The notes below the pieces were generated by a model. The model was not told the DNA's origin. It was given only the letters and a program-made list of their open reading frames with translations, and ran no database searches. From positions 3,162,001-3,226,000 of the forward strand of contig NZ_CP025624.1 of the NCBI RefSeq assembly GCF_002874965.1: a stretch of 64,000 nt of DNA. Direction: 5' to 3'. Origin of the DNA: Pseudomonas sp. NC02 (GTDB lineage Bacteria > Pseudomonadota > Gammaproteobacteria > Pseudomonadales > Pseudomonadaceae). This document shows positions 25,363 through 33,490 of the stretch, piece by piece (within the stretch, counting starts at the first letter, position 1; each line of letters begins with the position of its first letter). A program made the position numbers and the translations under genes.

Positions 25363-25997
25363 TGCCGTCTTATGGAATGTCCTTTACCAACGACTCAGGT
25401 GTCGTAGTCATCGATTCGGAGTTTGCCAGGTTGGTCGTCCTGTACAAAGGTGACTACAGCGGGCCTATCGTCTTCCCGGCGCCGATAACCACCCAGGAAC
25501 CGCCCTTGGTGTTTGTTCGCCCCAGTGCCTCGGTAACCATAAGTTACGCCAAGATAACCGGTACCGCAGGCAACTGGACGGGCTTCTCATTCTTGGGAAT
25601 GGGCTCTGGAAAGTTCTTCGTGGCCTCTTTCGGCGGGGCAACTCCCACTGCGAAGTACGGGTTTAGATTATGGGATGGGCAAGGAAAGTTGTTGTTTGAT
25701 AGCGGGACACCGTGTGCGCAGTTCACCCGCACGATATCGGCATGGACCTACATTGGATCAAGCACAACACCGCAGGGTCAGACCCAGGTCAACTTTACAG
25801 CGCCATCCCCACTGGACTCCGGCGATTACATCATGATCAACAACATAGGGATGGATGTCAGTGCCGGTTCTAGCAAGGGCGCTAAGTTGTACTGCGTGTG
25901 GGACTACGCAAACAACCGGATTGTGATGTTTACGATTGGAGTCTCTAACGCTGCGACATTTTATGTGCCCGTGGTGTTCGCTAAGCCAGTGATTTAG
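25362..25997 (+). CDS. Hypothetical tail-associated beta protein (211 aa)
   Basis: The product starts MPSYGMSFTNDSGVVVIDSEF and is beta-rich and aromatic throughout (WTGFSFLGMGSGKFFVASFGG, WDGQGKLLFDSGTP). Comparable proteins lie beside J and the tail fibre in Pseudomonas phages, possibly DUF6453-like, but I cannot confirm this. It starts on the stop of the preceding gene (TAATG). Its place between J and the fibre suggests a baseplate or fibre accessory role. Confidence 0.65.
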   Translation: MPSYGMSFTNDSGVVVIDSEFARLVVLYKGDYSGPIVFPAPITTQEPPLVFVRPSASVTISYAKITGTAGNWTGFSFLGMGSGKFFVASFGGATPTAKYGFRLWDGQGKLLFDSGTPCAQFTRTISAWTYIGSSTTPQGQTQVNFTAPSPLDSGDYIMINNIGMDVSAGSSKGAKLYCVWDYANNRIVMFTIGVSNAATFYVPVVFAKPVI

Positions 25998-26027
25998 CCG
26001 TTCACCAGACAATTCAATATCCAATAG

Positions 26028-26047
26028 CCGCCCTGAGCGGTTTTTTT
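26028..26047 (+). terminator. Terminator of cassette C (before tail fibre)
   Basis: CCGC, loop CCTGA and GCGG are followed by seven T, then ATTTCCTGGAGAAAAAT and the ATG at 26065. The stem is shorter than in cassettes A, B and D. Confidence 0.7.
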
Positions 26048-26064
26048 ATTTCCTGGAGAAAAAT

Positions 26065-26775
26065 ATGCCTTGGTACAGAGCCGGCACCGTTGCAGTTGCA
26101 TTGAATTCGAACACCGTCACCGGGACCGGCACGTCGTTCAGTGCCAACGGTCGCGTGGGTGACGCATGGACGGGGCCCGATGGGCGCTGGTATGAGGTGA
26201 CCAACATCGCCAGCAACACAGTGCTGACCATCTCGCCGAACTACCTGGGGGCGACAGTCTCCGCGGGTACGTACGCCCTGGCTCCGATGCAGGGCTACGT
26301 GAAGGACTCCGCCGATCAACTCCGGCAGATCGTCAACCAATGGGGCGCCACCCTGGCCGGCCTGGGCGCGGTCTCGACGGAAAACATTGTGCCGGTGGCG
26401 AAGGGCGGTACAGGGGCGACAACAGCCCCTGCCGCCCGGGCGATTCTCGGCGCATTGGCGGCTGGCGACTACGGGCTGGGTGGTTCAAGCATCACGGAGG
26501 CGGGCAGCCTGAGCACCCTGAACGTTACCAAGTTTTTCAACACTACAGCGGCCACCGTTGGAGTTCCGATAGGCCAGGGCACCTCAGATGGACAGGGCTA
26601 CGGCATCCACAACCAGCACCCTAACGGGGCTTATTCAACTCAGATGTGGACCGGGCTTGCGATTAACAGGATGTTTTTCAGGATTCGGGCCGCCAGCAAC
26701 TGGACGGCCTGGGCAGAGCTGTACCACACCCAAAACACGACCCGCGCCGCCGACGGCACACTGAAGGCTATCTAA
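26065..26775 (+). CDS. Tail fibre protein
   Basis: The 236-residue product begins with a conserved fibre-attachment-like N-terminus (MPWYRAGTVAVALNSNTVTG, FSANGRVGDAW) and has the linker VAKGGTGATTAPAARAILGA typical of tail fibres (residues about 111-130). The C-terminal part (about 160-236) ends with WTAWAELYHTQNTTRAADGTL. It is short for a fibre, so J may carry most of the receptor-binding surface. The following gene is a matching chaperone. Confidence 0.8.
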   Translation: MPWYRAGTVAVALNSNTVTGTGTSFSANGRVGDAWTGPDGRWYEVTNIASNTVLTISPNYLGATVSAGTYALAPMQGYVKDSADQLRQIVNQWGATLAGLGAVSTENIVPVAKGGTGATTAPAARAILGALAAGDYGLGGSSITEAGSLSTLNVTKFFNTTAATVGVPIGQGTSDGQGYGIHNQHPNGAYSTQMWTGLAINRMFFRIRAASNWTAWAELYHTQNTTRAADGTLKAI

Positions 26776-27330
26776 ATGACCACTCGTGCAGCAGTAAACA
26801 TTTTAGGCGCCGACGGCGCCGTCATTGATGTCACGTCATTGGGCGTCAACACCATTACGACCGAGCACCCGGGCCCGGGACAGTACCTGGTGCACGGCAC
26901 GCTTGGAATGGTCCCACCGCCAGAGGGCTGGGGCTATGTGCTGAACCAGGTCGACGCGGCTTGTTCGGTAGACATCGGTTACAACGAGGGCGTGCTGGCT
27001 GTCAGCGTGGCCAAGGATGGTGAGCCCGCCGACTTCGTGCACAGCATCACTTTGCATGTGGCGGTGGAGTCACTCCCGATCGCGGCGTTACTTGAGCCAA
27101 CTACACCTGGTGAGGCGCTGCTGGAAAGGGCCTTAGCAGAGATCGCGCGGTTGCGTGCCCTCGCTGACTATGCGATCGCGCCACTTCAGGATGCCGTGGA
27201 TGTCGACGAAGCGACGGACGCAGATCTCGCGGCGCTCAAGTCCTGGAAGAAATACCGAGTAGCGCTGAGCCGGGTTATCGAGCAGCCGCAATACCCGGAT
27301 GCCATTGAGTGGCCTGTCGCGCCTGCGTAA
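26776..27330 (+). CDS. Tail fibre assembly protein
   Basis: The 184-residue product follows the fibre gene with no gap (TAA then ATG) and resembles fibre assembly chaperones: a beta-rich N-terminal half, then helices (EALLERALAEIARLRALADY, DVDEATDADLAALKSWKKYR) and the terminal WPVAPA, the usual ending of the family. It assists fibre trimerisation. A terminator cassette follows. Confidence 0.8.
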   Translation: MTTRAAVNILGADGAVIDVTSLGVNTITTEHPGPGQYLVHGTLGMVPPPEGWGYVLNQVDAACSVDIGYNEGVLAVSVAKDGEPADFVHSITLHVAVESLPIAALLEPTTPGEALLERALAEIARLRALADYAIAPLQDAVDVDEATDADLAALKSWKKYRVALSRVIEQPQYPDAIEWPVAPA

Positions 27331-27349
27331 CTGCAAACGGTCGAAACCG

Positions 27350-27370
27350 CCCGCCTTGAGCGGGTTTTTT
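27350..27370 (+). terminator. Terminator of cassette D (before lysis genes)
   Basis: CCCGC, loop CTTGA and GCGGG are followed by six T, then ATTGCCTGGAGAAAAGC and the endolysin ATG at 27388. The downstream 17 bases are identical to those of cassette B. Confidence 0.8.
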
Positions 27371-27387
27371 ATTGCCTGGAGAAAAGC

Positions 27388-27921
27388 ATGCCGATCACTG
27401 AGCAGCAGTTGCTGCAGATACTCCCGAACGCCGGCCGCCAAGCCGGCGTTTTTGTTCCCGTACTGAATACAGCCATGGCCAAGTACGGAATCGTCACTCG
27501 ACTGCGCATTGCTGCGTTCGTCGCCCAGGTCGGGCACGAGTCGGGGCAGTTTCGGTGGTTGAAAGAGTTGTGGGGCCCCACGCCGCAGCAGGCTGGCTAC
27601 GAGGGTCGCACCGATCTGGGTAATACGGTGAATGGTGATGGCTTTAAGTATCGTGGCCGCGGCCTGATCCAGATCACCGGCCGGGCGAACTATGCGGCGT
27701 GCGGCGATGCGCTGGGACTGGACCTGGTAAACCAGCCAGCCCTGCTGGAGCAACCGCAGTACGCCGCGCTGTCGGCAGCCTGGTTCTGGTCCTCTCGTGG
27801 CCTGAACGCTCCGGCAGACCAGGGTGCATTCGTTACGATCACGCGCCGCATCAATGGTGGCTTGACCGGGCAGGACGACCGACAGGCGCTATACGACAAG
27901 GCGCTGGAGGTGCTGGCATGA
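27388..27921 (+). CDS. Endolysin, glycoside hydrolase family 19
   Basis: The 177-residue enzyme has the GH19 layout: catalytic Glu51 in GHESG, a second acidic residue Glu60 in WLKEL, and the family motifs FKYRGRGLIQITGRANY and WFWSSRGLNAPAD. It cleaves peptidoglycan at the end of the lytic cycle. There is no signal peptide, so it needs a holin. Its end overlaps the Rz gene by four bases. The ribosome-binding site is in cassette D. Confidence 0.9.
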   Translation: MPITEQQLLQILPNAGRQAGVFVPVLNTAMAKYGIVTRLRIAAFVAQVGHESGQFRWLKELWGPTPQQAGYEGRTDLGNTVNGDGFKYRGRGLIQITGRANYAACGDALGLDLVNQPALLEQPQYAALSAAWFWSSRGLNAPADQGAFVTITRRINGGLTGQDDRQALYDKALEVLA

Positions 27922-28430
27922 CGACGGTGCAAAAGTTAGCCGTGGTCCTGTTGGCCATGGCCGTGAGCTTCGGGGGCGCCTGGCAGGTGCAGGACTGGCG
28001 GATGGGAAAGCAACTCGCCAAGCAGGCCGGCCTGCACAAGGATGATCTGGCAGCGATCACCAATGCCGCCGCCGCCCAGGCCCGCGCCGAGCAGGACAAA
28101 CGGCTGGCAACCGAGCAGCAACTGGCCGCCTCCGACCAACAACACTCCCTGGAGCTTTCCAATGCTCAACGTAGCCAAGCAACTCTGCGTGATCGCCTTG
28201 CCACTTCTGATCTGCGGCTGTCAGTCCTTCTCGACGCCACGGATTCAACCAGTGGCTGCGACGTGCCTCCCACCCCCGGCGCCGTCGGCGTGGTTCATGC
28301 AGCCCGTCGAGCCCAACTTGACCCAGCGCATGCTCAAAGAATTATCGCCATCACCGACGACGGGGATAACGCCGTGATCGCGCTGCGGGCATGCCAAGCG
28401 TACGTCAGAACAGTAAATTTAATAAAATAA
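27918..28430 (+). CDS. Inner-membrane spanin Rz
   Basis: The 170-residue product has an N-terminal membrane anchor (about residues 5-22) and a long helical periplasmic part with coiled coil, the usual Rz layout. It starts at ATG 27918, overlapping the endolysin stop. Rz joins with Rz1 to fuse inner and outer membranes in the last step of lysis. The gene has Rz1 embedded in another frame. Confidence 0.85.
   Translation: MTTVQKLAVVLLAMAVSFGGAWQVQDWRMGKQLAKQAGLHKDDLAAITNAAAAQARAEQDKRLATEQQLAASDQQHSLELSNAQRSQATLRDRLATSDLRLSVLLDATDSTSGCDVPPTPGAVGVVHAARRAQLDPAHAQRIIAITDDGDNAVIALRACQAYVRTVNLIK
28162..28377 (+). CDS. Outer-membrane spanin Rz1 (embedded in Rz)
   Basis: The frame lies wholly within Rz, shifted to +1 relative to it. 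The product (71 aa) starts MLNVAKQLCVIALPLLICGC, a lipoprotein signal with lipobox ending in Cys20, and the mature part is Pro-rich (LPPPAPSAWFM), as is typical of Rz1. The nested arrangement is the classical lambda one. The Pro-rich periplasmic part binds the Rz coiled coil. Confidence 0.85.
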   Translation: MLNVAKQLCVIALPLLICGCQSFSTPRIQPVAATCLPPPAPSAWFMQPVEPNLTQRMLKELSPSPTTGITP

Positions 28431-28445
28431 TTTGAACAAATTATA

Positions 28446-29606
28446 CTAATTCTGTTGTGGAGGTATCAGAAAAGCGCCGTTGCGAATGCCTTCGAAAGTT
28501 CCCTCGACTAGCGGGTGGCCGTTGTCGTCGAATAGCTTATGAAGCACTGAAAGTGCGATTAAAGTGTTGTTTGCATTGTCTAGAAACTGCCAGTTGCAGT
28601 CGTTAATTTTGCATCCCTGAAGAACTATGCCCGTTAGTCCCCTGTAAAAAAGTGTGCAATTAGTAAAGGAGCAATCTTTGTATGCGTTGTAGTCAAGCTC
28701 AATTGTTTCATGAATAAATTCTTGATTTTCAAATTTCATTTTGTTGTTCCTTTCTTTTTCAATTATCCAATCAGTTTCGGAAATGGTAGGGCCTTTATAT
28801 CTGTCTATATATCTTGGTGTATTGGTAAGCTTAAAAAATCCTGAGTAAGTTTTTGATGGGTGGCTCTTGCCTAATATTAACCCTGCGTTGCAATTTATTG
28901 AGCGATTTTGCTCTATGGTAATTTGATTGTTGGTGATTATTACTTTGGTGGGCTTGATTAAAAGTTCGATGCCGTTTCGAAGCAAGCGACCACTATTAAT
29001 TTTAATCTTGTTTGGAGGGGAGAACTCAATATTTAGTAGGATTATTCCATGTCCTTCCCTTATCGTGAGATTGGTACCTATGAGTTCGATATCCCAAGGG
29101 GAGGTTGAGTACACTAGCTCGTTTTCAACTATTTGAGCTGCAATTTTGTTCTGTTCGTCAAAAAATGTGAGGTTGAGTAACAGGTGTTTATCCTGCACCT
29201 TCATTTGAATTAGCGGAAAACCATCAACGACGATGGCATTCAATTCGGCTCCGTCCTCGAGATTCTCGCAAACAAATGAATTACTGCCTACCCAAACCTC
29301 AGCCCTACTTCCTGAAAAGTGTAGATTGTATTTTCTCGACTTTTCATTCTGCAGGTTGATGGGGTTCTTGTTGAATTTTCTAACATCTGCCTTTGGCAGT
29401 AGATGTGCTGTTTTTTCTCGGTGATGCCGGTCACAAAGAAGTGTAATTTCATCAGCTACATGGCGCTTAACAACAGCCCATTCTTCCATATGTTCATATT
29501 CATACAGCGGTAACCCACATATAACACAGCCGAAACCGCAGCGCTGACGAACCTCTCTCTTTATGTGTGATGGAATTTTCTCTCGGCCAATAGCTTTGTT
29601 TTTCAT
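28446..29606 (-). CDS. HNH-nuclease protein with long C-terminal domain, AT-rich accessory gene
   Basis: The 386-residue product begins with an HNH nuclease domain: C27-x2-C30, E38-H39, H49, and C58-x2-H61-H62, which gives a zinc-bound HNH core. The next 200 residues are beta-rich and unassigned. The C-terminal part (about 310-340: YKDCSFTNCTLFYRG, LQGCKINDCNWQF) has five-residue periodicity like pentapeptide-type beta helices. GC content is far below the neighbours and the orientation is reverse. AGGAGG lies upstream of the ATG. It is likely an acquired gene, perhaps for defence or exclusion; the function is not known. Confidence 0.8.
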   Translation of the reverse strand: MKNKAIGREKIPSHIKREVRQRCGFGCVICGLPLYEYEHMEEWAVVKRHVADEITLLCDRHHREKTAHLLPKADVRKFNKNPINLQNEKSRKYNLHFSGSRAEVWVGSNSFVCENLEDGAELNAIVVDGFPLIQMKVQDKHLLLNLTFFDEQNKIAAQIVENELVYSTSPWDIELIGTNLTIREGHGIILLNIEFSPPNKIKINSGRLLRNGIELLIKPTKVIITNNQITIEQNRSINCNAGLILGKSHPSKTYSGFFKLTNTPRYIDRYKGPTISETDWIIEKERNNKMKFENQEFIHETIELDYNAYKDCSFTNCTLFYRGLTGIVLQGCKINDCNWQFLDNANNTLIALSVLHKLFDDNGHPLVEGTFEGIRNGAFLIPPQQN

Positions 29607-29832
29607 GCGACCTCCTAATTATTCTGTATTTTGTAGGAAGATATTAATTTTCTGTTCGTGCTCTGGATTTAATTAAAATTGCGAAGCTGTTTTTACAAAC
29701 TGGCTGCGCATATTAGACGACGCTCAGCTTAACTCAACTCAGCGCGTAGTGGCATAATGCTTTCGCCATAGATGTTATGGCGAAGCTGGCAGGTCAAAAT
29801 TGTATTCCACAGCCTAAGCGCATATTCGCGAG

Positions 29833-30516
29833 TCAGCCTTGCGTTGGCTCAATTAACTCGGGCCCTTTATTCCGCACGTTGCCCACGGCAGTATCGACCT
29901 TGAACCATTCGAAGGCCTCGGCCGGTTCGCCCTGGTGGAGCACCATCTGTTCGGCGCGCTCCTTGGGCGTGGCCGGGTCCAACCATTCCCGGGCTAGGTC
30001 CGGCGTCAGCACCACCGGGCGCCGGTCGTGGATGTCCACCATTCCGCCGGCGCTGTCGGCGGTGATGATCACGAAGCCGTCATGCTCGCCCGTGCCTTCA
30101 TCGCTGTCGGGCAGTTGGCCGATGGCGGCGCACAGCACGGGTGCACCGTCCCGCCGGCGGATCAGGTAGGGCTGCTTCTTCGGTCCGCCTTCGTCCACCC
30201 ACTCAAACCAGTTGTCTATGGGCGTGATTGCCCGGTGCGGCCAGATCGCGCGGAAGAACGGGCCGTGGGCCACCTTCTCTACGCGGGCATTGATCGGTGC
30301 AGCACGGTCCTTGGCCCAGTGCGGTCGCCATCCCCAGCGCACCAGGTCGGCATGCAGCAGATCGCCCTGCAGGTGGAGCAGGGCGACTTGGGTTGTCGGC
30401 GCGACGTTGTACCGCTCCAGGGGCAACTCACCCACGGAGTTCGCCAGTGCATTTGGCATGCTCAGCGCTGCAACGAAGTCATGAATGCCGCTGTACTGGG
30501 AAAGTCTTCCGCACAT
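29833..30516 (-). CDS. SRAP-family (HMCES/YedK) abasic-site DNA-protein crosslink peptidase
   Basis: The 227-residue protein is a SRAP domain protein: Cys2 (MCGRLSQY), the NARVE segment, the WFEW motif and the C-terminal DIHDRRPVVL histidine. The N-terminal Cys reacts with abasic sites in single-stranded DNA and shields them. It is divergent from a small gene with a dyad between them, and it neighbours umuDC, so this end of the prophage is a DNA damage cassette. Confidence 0.9.
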   Translation of the reverse strand: MCGRLSQYSGIHDFVAALSMPNALANSVGELPLERYNVAPTTQVALLHLQGDLLHADLVRWGWRPHWAKDRAAPINARVEKVAHGPFFRAIWPHRAITPIDNWFEWVDEGGPKKQPYLIRRRDGAPVLCAAIGQLPDSDEGTGEHDGFVIITADSAGGMVDIHDRRPVVLTPDLAREWLDPATPKERAEQMVLHQGEPAEAFEWFKVDTAVGNVRNKGPELIEPTQG

Positions 30517-30557
30517 AGTCGTCTCCGCTCGTCGGCCCCAATGAACAGCCTGGGCCA

Positions 30558-30586
30558 GGCCAATCTCTACACTGTAGACACTGGCC
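30558..30586. promoter_or_regulatory. Symmetrical dyad between divergent genes
   Basis: GGCCA (30558-30562) and TGGCC (30582-30586) flank a perfect inner repeat CTACA-C-TGTAG (30567-30577), all around one centre at 30572. It lies between the SRAP gene and the 69-residue gene, like an operator for both. It does not fit the LexA consensus. Confidence 0.5.
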
Positions 30587-30599
30587 CCGGGTATTCGTC

Positions 30600-30809
30600 A
30601 TGGCAATAAACATCGATCAGATCAACGCAATGGAGGCGTGGTTTTCCCTGCGAAACGACCCGGACTTCAACTCAGCCACACCGGAGGAGCGTTACGAGAG
30701 GCGCTTGGCGTTGGCTGACGACATGAAAGAGCGCGGCGCAATCGACAGCGGCGAGTGGCGGGAACTGACCGAAGCGGCCGTCGTCGCGTACGCAGATGAG
30801 TTGGGCTGA
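30600..30809 (+). CDS. Small hypothetical protein (69 aa)
   Basis: The product is helical and charged (DPDFNSATPEERYERRLAL, EWRELTEAAVVAYADELG) and has normal codon use. It lies between the SRAP gene and umuD, downstream of the dyad at 30558-30586. It may be part of the damage-response region, but no domain is recognised. No clear ribosome-binding site is seen just before the ATG. Confidence 0.6.
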   Translation: MAINIDQINAMEAWFSLRNDPDFNSATPEERYERRLALADDMKERGAIDSGEWRELTEAAVVAYADELG

Positions 30810-30869
30810 CGCGCCCGCTTGTCAGATATCTCTTACACCAAATTGACCGCAAGCCATCTGCGATATTAA

Positions 30870-30885
30870 CTGTACATTCGTACAG
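30870..30885. promoter_or_regulatory. LexA box upstream of umuDC
   Basis: CTGTACATTCGTACAG is a perfect CTGT-N8-ACAG LexA operator 21 bases before the umuD ATG. TTGACC at 30843-30848 and TATTAA at 30864-30869 can serve as -35 and -10, so the box overlaps the start of transcription. This predicts SOS induction. Confidence 0.85.
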
Positions 30886-30905
30886 TATCTGTAAAAGGCT
30901 GCGTC

Positions 30906-31331
30906 ATGAGCTTCTCAATTTTAGGTCCTATCGCCGAGGGTGGCACGAAGCTGCCCTTTTGCTCTTTTCGGGTACCCGCCGGCTTTCCATCGCCGGCGGC
31001 CGATCACATCGAGCAGCACATCTCATTGGATGAGGTCTTAAATATCAGGGCTCCGCACGTCTATCTGATCGCCATCACTGGCGAGAGCATGCAGGGCGCG
31101 GGTATTTTTGAGGGTGACTTGGCGGTCGTGGACCGATCTATTGAGCCGGCCCACGGGCACGTGGTCGTGGCGCTGCTGAACAATGACCCCATCTGCAAAC
31201 GCCTGTGTAAGCGCGGGAAAGAGGTGATCCTTCTGTCGGAGAACCCGAAATACCCGGCGCGGTACATTTTGGAGGGCGACGAGCTGTCGATCTGGGGCGT
31301 AATCACCAGCACCGTGCGCAGCCATGTCTGA
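30906..31331 (+). CDS. umuD: UmuD-like SOS mutagenesis protein
   Basis: The 141-residue protein is an S24-type self-cleaving subunit of DNA polymerase V. The predicted cleavage site is Ala25-Gly26, with catalytic Ser61 in GESM and Lys98. After RecA-aided cleavage it binds UmuC. It starts 20 bases after a LexA box and overlaps umuC by eight bases. Plasmid-type names such as rulA also apply to this family. Confidence 0.9.
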   Translation: MSFSILGPIAEGGTKLPFCSFRVPAGFPSPAADHIEQHISLDEVLNIRAPHVYLIAITGESMQGAGIFEGDLAVVDRSIEPAHGHVVVALLNNDPICKRLCKRGKEVILLSENPKYPARYILEGDELSIWGVITSTVRSHV

Positions 31332-32601
31332 GTCGCCACCTGTCTTTGCGCTAATCGACTGCAACAGCTTTTATGCAAGCTGCGAGCGTGTGTTCCGCCC
31401 CGACTTGGCGAAGGTGCCCATTGTGGTGCTCAGCAACAACGACGGCTGTGTCATCGCCCGAAGTTACGACGCAAAGCCTTTCATTAAGATGGGCGAGCCG
31501 TATTTCCAGATCAAGCACAAGCTCAAGCAGCACGGCATTGTCCCATTTTCCTCAAATTACGCCCTGTACGGGGACATGAGTGAGCGGGTCATGACGCTGA
31601 TCGAGAGCATAGTGCCCGCCGTCGAGATCTACAGCATTGATGAGGCCTTCGCCGACCTGACCGGTATTGGTGGCCTGGATGTCCTCGGGCGCCAGATCCG
31701 CGCACGGGTCTTTCAGTGCACTGGAATCCCGGTGGGCGTCGGAATCGCCCATACAAAGACCTTGGCCAAGCTGGCCAACCACACAGCGAAGCACCTGCAG
31801 GCCCAGACCGGCGGCGTGGTGAATATCACCGACCCGGTAAAGCGTGACTGGGTATTGCGCAACACCGACGTTTCGGAGGTGTGGGGTGTCGGCAGAAAGA
31901 TGAAACTTCACCTGGACACCATGGGCATCAAGACAGCGATGGACTTGGCCAAGGCCGACCCCTGGACGCTCCGCAAAAAATTCAGCGTGGTAATCGAGAA
32001 GACCGCCCGCGAACTGGCCGGCACCTCATGCCTGGAGCTGGACGAGCCCGACCCACCCAAGCAGGAAATCTGCTGTAGCCGGATGTTCGGAAAGCGCCTG
32101 ACCGAGCTGCCGCCGATCAAGGAGGCGGTGGCTACCTACATGATGCGTGCCTCTGAAAAGCTGCGAGCCCAAAACTCGCTGTGCAAAAAGGTCCGTGTCT
32201 GCATCCGCACAGGCATGTTTAACCCCGAAGAAGCCAAGTATGCCAATGGGGTAGTGGTGGACATGCCGTACCCGACCGACGACGTGCGGCTGCTGACCAA
32301 AGCAGCCGTCGATGCGCTCGACCACATCTACCGCCCAGGATTCAAATACAGCAAGGCCGAGGTGATGTTGCTCAATCTGTGCCAGCCAGGCGAATACACA
32401 GACGATCTATTTGCGGTGTCTCAGCCAGAGGAGGCCACCCGGGTGATGACCGTGCTGGACCAGATCAACGACAGGTGGGGAAGAGGAACGCTGCGGTCGG
32501 CCAGTGTGCCGACGAACCCCGACTGGGGGATGCGCCGGGAAATGATGAGCCAGAGCTACACCACGAAGCTCGATCAGCTGTGGTCGGTTGCTTGCAAGTA
32601 G
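31324..32601 (+). CDS. umuC: UmuC-like translesion DNA polymerase (Y family)
   Basis: The 425-residue protein is a Y-family polymerase: ALIDCNSFYASCERVF with the metal-binding Asp12, and YSIDEAFADL with the SIDE catalytic acidic pair. It has the thumb and little-finger regions and a C-terminal UmuC tail (TDDLFAVSQPEEATRVMTV). Together with UmuD' it allows replication past damage. Length is normal, and the gene overlaps umuD. Confidence 0.93.
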   Translation: MSESPPVFALIDCNSFYASCERVFRPDLAKVPIVVLSNNDGCVIARSYDAKPFIKMGEPYFQIKHKLKQHGIVPFSSNYALYGDMSERVMTLIESIVPAVEIYSIDEAFADLTGIGGLDVLGRQIRARVFQCTGIPVGVGIAHTKTLAKLANHTAKHLQAQTGGVVNITDPVKRDWVLRNTDVSEVWGVGRKMKLHLDTMGIKTAMDLAKADPWTLRKKFSVVIEKTARELAGTSCLELDEPDPPKQEICCSRMFGKRLTELPPIKEAVATYMMRASEKLRAQNSLCKKVRVCIRTGMFNPEEAKYANGVVVDMPYPTDDVRLLTKAAVDALDHIYRPGFKYSKAEVMLLNLCQPGEYTDDLFAVSQPEEATRVMTVLDQINDRWGRGTLRSASVPTNPDWGMRREMMSQSYTTKLDQLWSVACK

Positions 32602-32626
32602 TGAAGCGCTCAGCGCCAGATCAACT

Positions 32627-32836
32627 TCACTCGGGCGACATGAGGACGGCCAGGATCAGCTTTATGAACTCTTCATTCTCGTCGATGGTGTGCAGAGCGC
32701 CGCGCACGTTCTCGGCTACATCGGCGGAACCACGCTGCTCGACCCAGTTAGATAGCTCCATGATGGAGGCTTCGAGGGCCAGCTGGTTTTCGTAGAGCTT
32801 GGAGAGCAGGGAAGGGAGCAGGTCTGAGTTGGGCAT
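32627..32836 (-). CDS. Small hypothetical protein (69 aa), reverse orientation
   Basis: On the minus strand AGAGGAAC precedes the ATG at 32836. The product is helical and acidic (LLPSLLSKLYENQLALEASI, DENEEFIKLILAVLMSPE). It lies between umuC and the DUF1652 gene, convergent with umuC. Comparable small proteins occur near prophage ends in Pseudomonas, but no function is known. Confidence 0.6.
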   Translation of the reverse strand: MPNSDLLPSLLSKLYENQLALEASIMELSNWVEQRGSADVAENVRGALHTIDENEEFIKLILAVLMSPE

Positions 32837-33049
32837 CGGCGTTCCTCTGGTGGAGTGAACAGCGTAGCAGCAGGCGAACTATGCTTTACCTTCTAAGCTC
32901 CATGGCCATACGACGGGCGGCTACGATGCGTGAACCACGTCTCAAAAACTAAACTAACATGTACTAACTTGAACGTTTTTACATTTAGGGTCCCTAAGCC
33001 ACATCGCCGCGCCGAAAGGCCTCTATCCATTGGTTTAAAGGGTCACCTG

Positions 33050-33304
33050 ATGATCTCTACCTTAGAGTTACGCCATATAATTGAGACGGCGTTCCTTCCC
33101 ACCAGGTGCGTGTGCTCGATCAGGTATGACTCACTCAACATTCAGCTGATCGACCCTATGACTCAGCAGGAATTGTTGACGGTCGCCGGGGTTGATCCAA
33201 AAACGTTGGGATCAAGCCGCGCAATCGCCAGGCTCGTTGCGGAGATAAAAGAAGAGGTCAGACTTCGAGGGGATGCTGCGCTGGAGGAAGTTGGCCAAGC
33301 CTGA
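33050..33304 (+). CDS. DUF1652 family protein
   Basis: ATG 33050 gives an 84-residue product with the DUF1652 pattern: STLELRHIIETAFLPTRCVC, RYDSLNIQLIDP, then SSRAIARLVAEIKEEVRLR. This family is nearly confined to Pseudomonas; its function is not known. The longer frame from 32930 would add 40 residues with no match. It is the last gene before the attachment site, so it appears to be carried by the prophage. Confidence 0.75.
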   Translation: MISTLELRHIIETAFLPTRCVCSIRYDSLNIQLIDPMTQQELLTVAGVDPKTLGSSRAIARLVAEIKEEVRLRGDAALEEVGQA

Positions 33305-33490
33305 AAAGGCAGCCCGCTCTTGTTCAGAGTTTTTGGGTATGTGTTCGATCGGCAGGACGCCGGGGAGGGGTTAATTCCTTTCCGCAAAAAAATGCCGGCC
33401 CTTGAATTTGCTGGGCTGTAGAGGGTCATTTTTATCTCTGATGCGGAAAGGAATTTCTTCTATGTCTATGTATTTAAAGGATTAGTTTCC

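Noticed and set aside
30558..30586. Possible second LexA box at the SRAP promoter
   Set aside because: The dyad does not have the CTGT-N8-ACAG arrangement; it is kept as an unknown operator.
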